The notes beneath the pieces are model-generated. The model had not been told where the DNA came from. It saw only the letters and a list, made by a program, of their open reading frames with translations, and made no database searches. Positions 16,084 to 24,979 of a stretch of 64,000 nucleotides of DNA are shown in pieces. Source of the DNA: JAWXBK01 sp040878185 (GTDB lineage Bacteria; Pseudomonadota; Alphaproteobacteria; Dongiales; Dongiaceae). The position numbers and the translations under genes were made by a program. The stretch is from contig JBBDMS010000022.1 in NCBI GenBank assembly GCA_040878185.1, positions 62,001 to 126,000 of the forward strand. Reading direction: 5' to 3'. Numbering within the stretch: position 1 is the first letter of the stretch; every line of letters begins with the position of its first letter.

Positions 16084-17150
16084 CCGCCGTCGATCTCGGC
16101 AGGATCGGAGCAATGCGCCGCAATTGCGTTCCGTATACGGCGCTTGTGCTGCTGCTGGTCGTTGCGATCTTTCTCTCGCTCGGGCTCGGCGCGGTCGGCA
16201 TCGCACCACTCGACATCATTTCGATTCTCGGTGAGCAACTGGGTCTGCCGGCACTCACGGAGACCGATGCGCGCGACGGGCTCGTGCTGATCGGAATCCG
16301 TTTGCCCCGTGTGGTATTGGCGATGCTCGTGGGGGGCGGGCTCGCCATGGCAGGCGCGGCACTGCAGGGGCTGTTCCGCAACCCGCTCGCGGATCCGGCC
16401 TTGCTCGGCGTGAGCAGCGGCGCCGCGCTTGCTGTCGCCTCGACGATCGTGTTCGGCGGTACTCTCATCCTTGCACTGCCCGAAACGCTGCGGCCCTGGG
16501 CGCTGCCCGCCGCCGCGTTCTGCGGCGCGATGATTGTAACGACCCTGATCTACGGGTTCGTTGCGCGCCGCCCGACCGTGGATGTGACGATCCTGCTTCT
16601 TGCCGGCATTGCGATCAACGCGCTCGCCGGGGCGGGCCTTGGGCTTGCGACATTCGTCAGCGAAGACCAGCAGCTTCGTGACATCACATTCTGGCTGCTC
16701 GGCCGTCTTTCCGGCGTCGGCTGGTTCAAGCTGCTGCCGGTTGCGGTAATGATCGGAATCGGCCTCCTCTGGATGCTACGTCTCGCGCGACCGCTGAACG
16801 CGATCCTGCTGGGCGAACGGGAGGCCTTCCAGATCGGGTTCGATATCGAACCGGTAAAGCGCCAGCTTATCCTCGTGACCGCCCTCGCAAGCGGCGCCGC
16901 CGTCGCATTGACCGGCATGATCGGCTTTGTCGGACTGTTGGTGCCGCATCTCGCGCGGATGCTGGTCGGCGCCGACCATCGCCGCCTGTTGCCGACGGCC
17001 GCGATCCTGGGTGCCTCGCTGCTGCTGCTTGCCGATCTGATTGCGCGGCTCGTCGTGCTGCCGGCGGAGCTGCCGATCGGCGTCGTGACGAGCTTCATCG
17101 GCGCGCCCTTCTTTCTCTGGCTGCTGTTGCGCCGCCGGGCGGGTGCCTGA
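16080..17150 (+). CDS. hmuU: Heme ABC transporter permease
   Basis: The 356-residue FecCD-family inner-membrane permease has about ten hydrophobic segments. Motifs include IRLPRVVLAMLVGGGLAMAG, LQGLFRNPLADPALLGVSSG and the coupling-helix region GFVGLLVPHLARMLVG. GTG at 16080 overlaps the hmuT stop and is taken as the start. An ATG at 16113 (MRRNCVPY) would remove 11 residues and still keep the first helix, so the start is uncertain. The hmuV ATG overlaps the stop (TGATG). Confidence 0.93.
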   Translation: MTAVDLGRIGAMRRNCVPYTALVLLLVVAIFLSLGLGAVGIAPLDIISILGEQLGLPALTETDARDGLVLIGIRLPRVVLAMLVGGGLAMAGAALQGLFRNPLADPALLGVSSGAALAVASTIVFGGTLILALPETLRPWALPAAAFCGAMIVTTLIYGFVARRPTVDVTILLLAGIAINALAGAGLGLATFVSEDQQLRDITFWLLGRLSGVGWFKLLPVAVMIGIGLLWMLRLARPLNAILLGEREAFQIGFDIEPVKRQLILVTALASGAAVALTGMIGFVGLLVPHLARMLVGADHRRLLPTAAILGASLLLLADLIARLVVLPAELPIGVVTSFIGAPFFLWLLLRRRAGA

Positions 17151-17953
17151 TGCTGACGGTCGAACAGGTTCAGTTCTCGCGCGAGGGGCGTCGGATTCTC
17201 AGCGACATCGATCTGACGATCGGTGCCCGCGAACTGATCGCGCTGGTCGGGCCCAACGGCGCCGGCAAGACGACGTTGCTCCAGCTTCTCTCGGGCGAGC
17301 TCAAGCCGGATCGCGGCAAGGTCGCGCTGGACGGCCGTCCGCTGCACGAAATTCCGCCGGTCGAACTCGCGCGCCGCCGCGCCGTGCTGCCGCAAAGCTC
17401 GCATGTCGTCTTTGGCATCACCGTTGCCGAACTGGTCGCGATCGGCCGCAGCGCCGTCACCGCATCGCAAGGCGAGGATCCGGTCTGCGCCCAGGTGATC
17501 GAGATGATGGGGCTGACCGCGTTCGCCGCACGCGACGTGCGCCGTCTTTCGGGCGGCGAGATGCAACGCGTGCAATTCACCCGCGTCGTCGCCCAGGTCT
17601 GGGCCAGTCCCGGCGACTCAACGTCGCGCTTCCTGCTGCTCGACGAGCCGGTCTCGAATCTCGATCCTGCTTTTCAGGAGAGCGTGCTCGGCTGGGCGCG
17701 GCTTCTTGCCGATCGTGGCTTTGGCCTCGCCGTGACGCTGCACGACCTCAATCATGCCGCACGGCTCGCCGATCGGGTGGTGCTGCTGGATCAGGGCCGC
17801 GTCGCCGCGTCGGGACCGCCGCGCGCGGTGCTGACGGCCGAGGTGGTCGAACGGGTCTACGGCCTGCCGATGGTCAGCGTGCCGCATCCGCAAACCGGAA
17901 TCCCGGTGCTGCTGCCGGCGCATCGCGACAACACCGGTCAGCCGCGCACGTAA
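17150..17953 (+). CDS. hmuV: Heme ABC transporter ATP-binding protein
   Basis: This 267-residue ATPase energises heme import through HmuU. It shows Walker A GPNGAGKTTLL (about 36-46), the Q-loop region LPQSSHVVFG, the ABC signature LSGGEMQRVQ, Walker B FLLLDEPVSNLD and the switch His in VTLHDLNHAA. It is last in the heme operon. Its stop codon overlaps by 16 bp the 3' end of the convergent cinA-DUF429 gene, so no dedicated terminator separates the two. Confidence 0.95.
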   Translation: MLTVEQVQFSREGRRILSDIDLTIGARELIALVGPNGAGKTTLLQLLSGELKPDRGKVALDGRPLHEIPPVELARRRAVLPQSSHVVFGITVAELVAIGRSAVTASQGEDPVCAQVIEMMGLTAFAARDVRRLSGGEMQRVQFTRVVAQVWASPGDSTSRFLLLDEPVSNLDPAFQESVLGWARLLADRGFGLAVTLHDLNHAARLADRVVLLDQGRVAASGPPRAVLTAEVVERVYGLPMVSVPHPQTGIPVLLPAHRDNTGQPRT

Positions 17954-19257
17954 TAGACCCAGCCTTCGATCGGGTGATCGTAACCGACGCGATTCTCGAT
18001 CTGCGGGAGCGAGGCTGCCGCACCGAGCGCTGCGATCACCGCGTCGAGCGCATCGCCGCCCTTATTCTCAATAATGCTTGGACGCAGTGCATTTGGTATC
18101 AGAACCAAGCCCTCAGCAATCAAGCGGTCTAGAATTCGTACGCGTCCCTGCCGGCAATCGGCTGCTTTGTCTTTTTTTGTTTCCTTGTAGTGTCGATGAT
18201 CGATGCTCAATGCTTTCAGCGATGACGCTGGGCAGGTTTCAATAACAAGTGGCTTAGCAGGGTCTGGTTCGTCGAAAGGCGCGATGGCTACTCGGCCAAT
18301 AAGCGGCGCCAGCACGTTCGCAATCCCCGCATATGTTTGAGGAAAAAGGCGCTCATTATAAGGGCTCATTGGTGTTTTTGCGTCCACATCCGTAGCGCGT
18401 TTGTGCTCCTTTCGGTTGGTCATCAAACGGCACGCTTGCTGAAATGCTCGGCCGTTGGGATAAATCGCCGGAAAGCTGCGAACGAATTCGTGCCAGCTTG
18501 TTTGAGAAACTAGCTGTTTAGGAAGTGAGAATGGAAAATCACATGCAATAGCGACCGACCCCTGCTGAGCTATCCAGTGAGCGAGCGCAGCATGCACTGC
18601 ATCGCGATCCCTATGGCAGCCTAACTGATCCAAGGCTGTCCTGCAGGATGTGATAGCGAGCTGTCCGAAGGGGTTAATGACACCCTCGGCAATCCAAATC
18701 AGTCGCCCTGCATTCTGCGCTCCGCTGAAATCGACACCGAAAACACGTTTACCCACATATTTCGCCAACGCGCTCGAAACCAAAGGTGTATCAAGAACCT
18801 CCGCGAGAAGATCGAGCGCGCATGTCGTCGCGGCGCGCCGGATGGCGGCGCGATCGCCGGCAAAAACTTCGCGAACAACCCGGGTCGGTCCGCCTTTGCG
18901 CGCGACACCGAAATAGACGAGGCCGATCGGCTTTTCGGCCGAACCCCCGCCCGGCCCGGCGATACCCGTGACCGACAGCGCCAAATCGGCCGACGAGCAG
19001 GCCAGCGCGCCGCGGGCCATCGCCTCGGCGGTTTCGGCACTAACCGCGCCATGTGCTTCGAGCGTTGCGCGCGGCACGTCGATCAGCTCGTGCTTCGCAT
19101 CGTTCGAATAGGTGACGAAGCCGCGTTCGAAGATATCGGACGAGCCTGCAATGTCGGTGAGGGCGGCGGCGATCATGCCGCCGGTGCAGGATTCCGCTGT
19201 CGCGATGCGCAAGCCCGCTTTGCGATAGCGCGCGAGGATCTCGGCGGCGGTCGTCAT
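17938..19257 (-). CDS. CinA C-terminal (PncC) domain fused to a DUF429-like domain
   Basis: The 439-residue ORF has two parts. Residues 1-157 are a complete PncC/CinA C-terminal domain (ATAESCTGG, GFVTYSNDAKHELI, SVTGIAGPGGGSAEKPIG) that deamidates nicotinamide mononucleotide in NAD salvage. Residues about 168-439 resemble DUF429, an uncharacterised family with a proposed RNase H-like fold: VFGVDFSGAQ, IACDFPFSLP, VIETCPASSLKAL and GGDALDAVIAALGAAASLP. Standalone PncC normally ends near residue 160. Three sampled 60-base lines of the second part are 50-53% GC against 72% for one line in the first part, suggesting a transferred gene fused by loss of the pncC stop. ATG 19257 lies 4 bp after ispDF. 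Internal GTG or TTG starts near 18756-18790 could also give a separate DUF429 protein. Confidence 0.82.
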   Translation of the reverse strand: MTTAAEILARYRKAGLRIATAESCTGGMIAAALTDIAGSSDIFERGFVTYSNDAKHELIDVPRATLEAHGAVSAETAEAMARGALACSSADLALSVTGIAGPGGGSAEKPIGLVYFGVARKGGPTRVVREVFAGDRAAIRRAATTCALDLLAEVLDTPLVSSALAKYVGKRVFGVDFSGAQNAGRLIWIAEGVINPFGQLAITSCRTALDQLGCHRDRDAVHAALAHWIAQQGSVAIACDFPFSLPKQLVSQTSWHEFVRSFPAIYPNGRAFQQACRLMTNRKEHKRATDVDAKTPMSPYNERLFPQTYAGIANVLAPLIGRVAIAPFDEPDPAKPLVIETCPASSLKALSIDHRHYKETKKDKAADCRQGRVRILDRLIAEGLVLIPNALRPSIIENKGGDALDAVIAALGAAASLPQIENRVGYDHPIEGWVYYVRG

Positions 19258-19261
19258 CGTA

Positions 19262-20422
19262 TCAACGCGGCAGGGCCACGGTCGCAACCGCCTGCGCCGC
19301 GATGCCTTCGCCTCGTCCGGTGAAGCCGAGCCCTTCGGTGGTCGTCGCCTTGACGCTGACGCGGCCCGGTTCCAGCCCGGCGATCGCGGCAATCCGCTCG
19401 ACCATGGCGCCGCGATGCGATCCGATCTTGGGCCGTTCGCAGACGATGGTGAGATCGAGATGCACGATGTTCCCGCCACGCGCGGCGACCAGCGACACGG
19501 CAAAAGCGAGGAAGCGGGCGGAATCGGCGCCCTTCCATTTTGCGTCGGACGGCGGAAAATGCGCGCCGATATCGCCGGCACCGATGGCGCCGAGAATAGC
19601 ATCGGTGAGTGCGTGCAGCGCCACATCGGCATCCGAATGACCCTCGAGGCCGCGATCATGCGGGATGCGCAAGCCGCCCAGTGCAATCGCGTCGCCCGGT
19701 CCGAAGCGATGCACGTCGTACCCGAAGCCGGTGCGGTATTCGTACACGGCGGCCAGCATGCGCTCGGCGCGTGCCAGATCGTCCTCGGTTGTGATCTTGA
19801 TGTTGTCGTCCGATCCTTCGACCAGCCGGGTCGCTAGGCCCGCCGCCTCGGCGATGGCCGCATCGTCGGTCAGATCGCCTCCGGCGGCCTTGCGATGCGC
19901 GGCGAGGATCTCCGCGAAACGAAAGGCCTGCGGCGTCTGCGCGCGCCACAGCGCCGTGCGATCGACGGTGTCCGTGATCTCGTGACTGTTCTCCCGCGCG
20001 CGTTTGAGCGTGTCGCGGAGCGGCATCGCGACGATCGCGCCAGGCATGGTTTCGAGGGCGGCGACACAATCGGCGATCATCGGCGCCGTCACAAACGGGC
20101 GCGCGGCATCGTGGATCAGCACGCCGGTCGGCGTATGGACGGCAAGCGCCTCGAGCCCGCAGCGGACCGATGCCTGCCGCGTATCTCCACCGGCAACCGG
20201 TGCCGGCAGATCGAGGCCGCTCGTCGCCGCGTCGTAATGCGCGCGGTCGCTGTCGCGGATCACGATCTGGATGCGATCGACCAGCCCCGACCCGAGAAAC
20301 GCGTCGATCGCGTGGCGCAGCACCGGCTTGCCCGCGAGCATCCGATATTGCTTCGGCAACTCACCGCCGAAGCGCCGGCCGCTGCCGCCGGCCACGATCA
20401 GGGCTGCGATGGTCATCGCCAT
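19262..20422 (-). CDS. ispDF: Bifunctional IspD/IspF of the MEP isoprenoid pathway
   Basis: The 386-residue fusion catalyses two non-consecutive MEP-pathway steps. The N-terminal IspD domain (1-225, ALIVAGGSGRRFGGELPKQY, VLIHDAARPFV) makes CDP-methylerythritol. The C-terminal IspF domain (about 228-386, RTGFGYDVHRFGPGDAI, GHSDADVALHALTDAILGA, KATTTEGLGFTGRGEGI) makes the cyclodiphosphate. The fusion is typical of alphaproteobacteria, so it is not novel. The downstream cinA fusion gene starts 4 bp later. Confidence 0.96.
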   Translation of the reverse strand: MAMTIAALIVAGGSGRRFGGELPKQYRMLAGKPVLRHAIDAFLGSGLVDRIQIVIRDSDRAHYDAATSGLDLPAPVAGGDTRQASVRCGLEALAVHTPTGVLIHDAARPFVTAPMIADCVAALETMPGAIVAMPLRDTLKRARENSHEITDTVDRTALWRAQTPQAFRFAEILAAHRKAAGGDLTDDAAIAEAAGLATRLVEGSDDNIKITTEDDLARAERMLAAVYEYRTGFGYDVHRFGPGDAIALGGLRIPHDRGLEGHSDADVALHALTDAILGAIGAGDIGAHFPPSDAKWKGADSARFLAFAVSLVAARGGNIVHLDLTIVCERPKIGSHRGAMVERIAAIAGLEPGRVSVKATTTEGLGFTGRGEGIAAQAVATVALPR

Positions 20423-20516
20423 AAGCTATGCCCGAGCGGCGCCGGCTTGCAAAGCAGCTCGGATGCGCCGCGCATGGCGTGGCGGGCGAGGGCCGGCGCC
20501 TCTATAGTTTCGGCCC

Positions 20517-21311
20517 ATGGTACCCGATATCACTCTTCTACTCCTGCAGGCTGCCGTTCTGGTCGTGCTGGTCGCGGCCGCGCTGACGGGGCGGTCCGTG
20601 CTGCTGGTTGCGGCCGGGGCGCTCGCCGGCGCCGTGGTCGCGCTGGCGGCCGATCTGCTGCATGCCGGCTGGCGCGGCGACCTCGCGCTGACCTTGTGGG
20701 CGACGCTGACGGCGACGCTGCTCGCTTTTGTCGCGATCGGCTGGTTCGCACCGGCGGTGCGACGTCTGTCCGTTTTGCTGATGCCCTATCTTCTGCTGGT
20801 AGGTCTGCTGGCACTGCTGGTGCGAGTGCTGGCGCCCGCGCAACCGATGCCGGGTTCGATCGGGCCCGTTGCCTGGTTCGATGCGCATATCGTCTTCGCG
20901 CTCGCGACTTATGCCTTGTTGTCACTGGCGGCGATCGCGGGGCTCGCCTGTCTCTTGCAGGACGCGGCGCTCAAGCAGAAGCAGCCGAGCAAGATCGCGA
21001 ACCGGCTGCCATCGCTCGCGGACAGCGAACGGCTCGAGATCCGCCTGCTGACCGCGGCCGAAATCGTGCTCGGAATCGGGATCGCGACGGGCATGGCGCT
21101 CGGCTGGTTCAGTGCGCATGAGGCGATGGCGTTCGATCACAAGACCGTCCTGGCGATCGCCGCCTTCCTGCTGATCGGGGCGTTGCTCTGGGCGCATGCC
21201 CGGACGGGGTTCCGCGGCCGGCGGGCTGCCCGATGGGTTCTGGTGGCCTGGCTGCTGCTGACATTGGCCTATCCGGGCGTGAAATTTGTCCGAGAAATCC
21301 TGCTCGGCTGA
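20517..21311 (+). CDS. Cytochrome c assembly (CcsA/YpjD-like) membrane protein
   Basis: The 264-residue protein has about eight hydrophobic helices and resembles the YpjD/CcsA-type cytochrome c assembly family. The segment WFDAHIVFALATYALLSLAA carries the conserved His, and LGIGIATGMALGWF and SAHEAMAFDHKTVLAI follow; conserved His residues in this family sit near heme-handling sites. In alphaproteobacteria and gammaproteobacteria such a gene commonly lies near ffh or ispDF, and its exact role is unclear. It is divergent from ispDF with about 95 bp between starts. The family assignment is from topology and His placement. Confidence 0.75.
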   Translation: MVPDITLLLLQAAVLVVLVAAALTGRSVLLVAAGALAGAVVALAADLLHAGWRGDLALTLWATLTATLLAFVAIGWFAPAVRRLSVLLMPYLLLVGLLALLVRVLAPAQPMPGSIGPVAWFDAHIVFALATYALLSLAAIAGLACLLQDAALKQKQPSKIANRLPSLADSERLEIRLLTAAEIVLGIGIATGMALGWFSAHEAMAFDHKTVLAIAAFLLIGALLWAHARTGFRGRRAARWVLVAWLLLTLAYPGVKFVREILLG

Positions 21312-21399
21312 CGTTCCCGGGTCGGGCGATATTGCACCGCAACAAAGACCGCGCTAATTTCTGCCTGCTTTTTGACCAGCCCGACAGGTTGCCCAATTC

Positions 21400-22386
21400 A
21401 TGAGCATTTCAATCGGCCCGATCCGCATCGACGATCCGGTGATCCTGGCGCCCATGTCGGGCGTCACCGACATGCCGTTTCGCCGGCTGGTGAAGCGCTG
21501 GGGCGCGGGGCTGGTCGTGTCCGAGATGATCGCCAGCGAGGCGATGATCCGCCAGGTGCGCAAGACGTTGCGCATGGTGAGCCACACGCCGGAGGAGTTT
21601 CCGATGGCAGTGCAGCTCGCCGGCTGCGAGCCCGCGGTGATGGCGGAGGCGGCAAAGCTCAACGAGGCGCTCGGCGCGCAGATCATCGACATCAATTTCG
21701 GCTGCCCGGTGAAGAAGATCGTCAACGGCCATGCCGGCTCGGCGCTAATGCGCGACGAGTGCCATGCCGCGCGCATCCTCGAAGCGACGGTCAAGGCCGT
21801 CTCCGTGCCCGTCACGCTCAAGATGCGCACCGGCTGGGATCACGACAGCCGCAACGCGCCGCAGCTCGCGCGCATCGCGGAAGAAAGCGGCATCCGCATG
21901 GTGACGGTGCATGGCCGCACGCGCTGCCAGTTCTACGAGGGCCATGCCGACTGGGCGTTCGTGCGCAACGTCAAGGAAGCGGTATCGATCCCCGTCATCG
22001 TCAATGGCGATATCCTGACTTTCGCCGATGTGATCCAGGCGCTCAAACAATCGGGTGCCGACGGGGTGATGATCGGGCGCGGCTGTTACGGTCGTCCCTG
22101 GTTCCTGCGCCAGGTGATGCAGTATCTGCGCAACGGCGAGACGCTGCCCGATCCTTCAGTCGCCGAGCAGAAGCAGATCCTGCTCGATCATTTCTCCGAC
22201 ATGCTCGGTCATCACGGGCAGGAGCGGGGCGTGCCGATCGCACGCAAGCATATCGGCTGGTATTCGAAGGGCCTGACGGGCTCGGCCGAATTCCGCACCA
22301 GCGTCAACCGGACGCGCAATGCCGTCGAGGTACGCGACCTGATTGCCGGCTTCTACGATCGCTGCGTCGAGCGGGACGCCGCGTGA
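21400..22386 (+). CDS. dusB: tRNA-dihydrouridine synthase DusB (NifR3 family)
   Basis: The 328-residue FMN enzyme reduces uridine to dihydrouridine in tRNA D-loops. Motifs include APMSGVTDMPFRRLVKRWGA, QLAGCEPAVMAEAAKL, the catalytic-Cys region DINFGCPVKKIVNGHAGSAL and TLKMRTGWDHDSRNAP. Its placement just before ntrB is the classic alphaproteobacterial nifR3-ntrB-ntrC arrangement. The stop overlaps the ntrB ATG (TGATG), implying translational coupling. The long frame on the other phase across this gene is not coding until 22386. Confidence 0.95.
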   Translation: MSISIGPIRIDDPVILAPMSGVTDMPFRRLVKRWGAGLVVSEMIASEAMIRQVRKTLRMVSHTPEEFPMAVQLAGCEPAVMAEAAKLNEALGAQIIDINFGCPVKKIVNGHAGSALMRDECHAARILEATVKAVSVPVTLKMRTGWDHDSRNAPQLARIAEESGIRMVTVHGRTRCQFYEGHADWAFVRNVKEAVSIPVIVNGDILTFADVIQALKQSGADGVMIGRGCYGRPWFLRQVMQYLRNGETLPDPSVAEQKQILLDHFSDMLGHHGQERGVPIARKHIGWYSKGLTGSAEFRTSVNRTRNAVEVRDLIAGFYDRCVERDAA

Positions 22387-23501
22387 TGGCCGGGCCGGCG
22401 CTCAGGAAGGTGCCGGCGCCGGTTGCGGAAGCGCCGGGCGACCTTGCCGTTCTCGATGCGATCCCGGTCGCGGTCGTCACCGTCGATCCGGCGCTCGCCA
22501 TCCTCGATGCCAACGGCGCGGCGGCAGAACTCTTCGGCACCGGCCTGCGCACCTTGACCGATCTCAGGCTTGCGGATCTCTGCGGCGACAACAGCGCGCT
22601 TGAGGCGCTGGTCGCTCGCGCGCTCGCCGACGGCATCGCGCTCAGCGAAGACGCGCTCCTGCTGAGCCGGCCCGACGGAATCGAGAGTCGCGTTTCGGTC
22701 GATATCGCACCGCTCGGCCTCGAAAGCGGCGGCGCGGTCATCGTGCTACGCGATCGCACGGTGGCGGACCGCCTCGACCGGCAGGCGACGCAGCGCGACG
22801 GCGCGCGCTCGGTCGGTGCGATGGCGGCGATGCTGGCGCATGAGGTGCGCAATCCGCTCTCAGGCATTCGCGGCGCGGCACAGTTGCTCCAGCCGACGCT
22901 CGACGAGAGTGGACGTGCGCTGGCCGATATGATCTGCCAGGAAGTCGACCGCATCGTTGCCGTGCTCGACACCGTCGAAACGCTCGCCGCCGCACCTCGG
23001 GTCGATGCCAAGGCGGAAAATATCCACGAGATTCTCGATTATGTCTGCCGCGTCGCGTCAGCCGGGTTCGCCCAGGGCCGGCGCATCCTGCGCGAATACG
23101 ACCCGTCGCTGCCGCCGGTCGCCGGCGACCGCGCGCTGTTGATCCAGGCCTTCGTCAATCTGGTGAAGAACGCGGCCGAGGCGACCGCGGAAATCGGCGG
23201 CGAAATCCGCATCGCGACGCGTTACGAGCCGGGGCTCGCCCATCTCGGGCCGAACGGCGAGCGGCGCAAGATCCCGCTGGTCGTATCGATCGTCGATGAC
23301 GGGTCCGGCATTCCGGCCGCCTTGCGCGATCATCTGTTCGATCCGTTCATCACGACCAAACCGCAGGGCCGCGGCCTCGGACTGGCGCTCGTCGCGCGCA
23401 TCGTCGCCGACCATGAGGGCGCGATCGATGTCAGCAGCGAACCGCGCCGCACCCGCTTCGACATCATGCTGCCGGTGGCGACCGATGGAGTGGCATTGTG
23501 A
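22386..23501 (+). CDS. ntrB: Nitrogen regulation sensor histidine kinase NtrB
   Basis: The 371-residue soluble kinase/phosphatase sets the phosphorylation of NtrC in response to nitrogen status, usually via PII. It has a PAS domain (about 20-130: VLDAIPVAVVTVDPALAILDANG), the H-box MLAHEVRNPLSGIRGAAQL (about 155) and an HATPase domain with the N-box FVNLVKNAAEAT, G1 DDGSGIP and G2 GRGLGLALV. ATG 22386 overlaps the dusB stop. Its own stop overlaps the GTG start of ntrC (GTGA), so the two are translationally coupled. Confidence 0.95.
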   Translation: MAGPALRKVPAPVAEAPGDLAVLDAIPVAVVTVDPALAILDANGAAAELFGTGLRTLTDLRLADLCGDNSALEALVARALADGIALSEDALLLSRPDGIESRVSVDIAPLGLESGGAVIVLRDRTVADRLDRQATQRDGARSVGAMAAMLAHEVRNPLSGIRGAAQLLQPTLDESGRALADMICQEVDRIVAVLDTVETLAAAPRVDAKAENIHEILDYVCRVASAGFAQGRRILREYDPSLPPVAGDRALLIQAFVNLVKNAAEATAEIGGEIRIATRYEPGLAHLGPNGERRKIPLVVSIVDDGSGIPAALRDHLFDPFITTKPQGRGLGLALVARIVADHEGAIDVSSEPRRTRFDIMLPVATDGVAL

Positions 23502-24946
23502 CGCGCGCGACGATCCTCGTCGCCGATGACGACCGCACCATCCGCGCGGTGATCGCCGAGGCGCTCGGCCGTCAGGGCTATGACGTGCGCGCAGCAGGCG
23601 ATGCCGCGACGCTCTGGCAGTGGGTCAAGGCGGGCGAGGGCGATCTCGTCATCACCGATGTGCTGATGCCCGACGGCAACGGGCTCGATCTGGTGCCGCA
23701 GATCGCGCGGCACCGGCCGAATCTTCGCGTCATCGCGATGAGCGCACAGAGCACGCTCGGTACCGCGCTTCGCGCCGCCGAAAGCGGCGTGTTCGATTAT
23801 CTGCCGAAACCCTTCGATCTCGATGTGCTGGTGCGGCTGGTCGATCGCGCGCTCGCGCAGCCCGGGGTCGTGCCCGCCTTGGATGGCGGCGAGCCGGACG
23901 ACACGATCCCGCTGATCGGCCGGTCGGCCGCGATGCAGGAAATCTACCGGCTGGTCGCGAAACTGGTGCAGACCGATCTGACGGTGCTGATCACCGGCGA
24001 ATCCGGCACCGGCAAGGAACTGGTCGCCCGCGCGCTGCATCAATATGGGCGCCGCCGGCGCGGGCCGTTCGTCGCGATCAACATGGCGGCGATCCCGCGC
24101 GAGCTGATCGAGAGCGAGTTGTTCGGCCATGAGAAGGGTGCATTCACCGGTGCTGCCGCGCGGGCGAGCGGCCGTTTCGAGCAGGCCCAGAGCGGAACCT
24201 TGTTCCTCGACGAGATCGGCGACATGCCGCCCGAGGCGCAGACCCGCCTGCTCCGCGTGCTGCAGGAAGGCGAATTCACGACCGTGGGCGGTCGTGCGCC
24301 GATCGCCGCCGACGTGCGCATCGTCGCAGCGACCCATCGCGATTTGCAGCAGCTCATCCGCCGCGGCCAGTTCCGCGAAGATCTTTTCTACCGGCTCAAC
24401 GTGGTGCCGATCCGCATTCCGCCGCTCCGCGAGCGGCGCGACGACATCCCCGACCTGGTGCGGCATTTCCTTATCGAGGCGGAATCGGACGGGCTGCCGG
24501 TAAAACGCTTCGATACCGCCGCCCTCGATCGGCTCAGGAGCCATGAATGGCCCGGCAATGTGCGCGAGCTCGAAAACCTGGTGCGACGCCTCGCCGCACT
24601 CTACGGCGAAGAGGTGATCGGACGCGCTCTGGTCGAGCGGGAACTGGCCGGCGCCCGGCCCGCCATGCCCGCCGCCGAGGAGGAGGAGGTTCCGCGCCGG
24701 GAATCGCTGGCCGCCGCCGCCGAACGCCATATCCGCAGCTATTTCGCGGCCCATGACGACCGGCTGCCGGCGCGCGGCCTCTATGAGCGGATCGTCCGAG
24801 AGGTCGAACGGCCGCTGATTGCCGTCACTCTGGAAGCGACCCGCGGAAACCAGCTCAAGGCGGCCGAGTTGCTGGGGCTCAATCGCAACACCTTGCGAAA
24901 GAAGATTAAAGAATTGGCTATACCCGTCGTCCGCGGCCTCAAGTAG
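23498..24946 (+). CDS. ntrC: Nitrogen regulation response regulator NtrC
   Basis: The 482-residue sigma-54 activator has an N-terminal receiver domain (phospho-Asp in LVITDVLMPDG, about residue 53), an AAA+ domain (Walker A GESGTGKELVAR, the sigma-54 contact loop GAFTGA in HEKGAFTGAAARASG, Walker B FLDEIGD) and a C-terminal Fis-type helix-turn-helix (LKAAELLGLNRNTLRKK). The intact GAFTGA loop supports true sigma-54 activation, in contrast to NtrX downstream. GTG at 23498 overlaps the ntrB stop. The ntrYX genes follow after 33 bp. Confidence 0.96.
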   Translation: MTRATILVADDDRTIRAVIAEALGRQGYDVRAAGDAATLWQWVKAGEGDLVITDVLMPDGNGLDLVPQIARHRPNLRVIAMSAQSTLGTALRAAESGVFDYLPKPFDLDVLVRLVDRALAQPGVVPALDGGEPDDTIPLIGRSAAMQEIYRLVAKLVQTDLTVLITGESGTGKELVARALHQYGRRRRGPFVAINMAAIPRELIESELFGHEKGAFTGAAARASGRFEQAQSGTLFLDEIGDMPPEAQTRLLRVLQEGEFTTVGGRAPIAADVRIVAATHRDLQQLIRRGQFREDLFYRLNVVPIRIPPLRERRDDIPDLVRHFLIEAESDGLPVKRFDTAALDRLRSHEWPGNVRELENLVRRLAALYGEEVIGRALVERELAGARPAMPAAEEEEVPRRESLAAAAERHIRSYFAAHDDRLPARGLYERIVREVERPLIAVTLEATRGNQLKAAELLGLNRNTLRKKIKELAIPVVRGLK

Positions 24947-24979
24947 ACTGTGGCAAAACCGCAACTGTGAGGCTTTAGG

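Noticed and set aside
17143..18132. 329-residue plus-strand frame overlapping hmuV
   Set aside because: Out of phase with hmuV, which has all ABC ATPase motifs; translation is Arg-rich.
19262..20422. IspD-IspF fusion as a novelty
   Set aside because: The bifunctional enzyme is well known in alphaproteobacteria and some epsilonproteobacteria.
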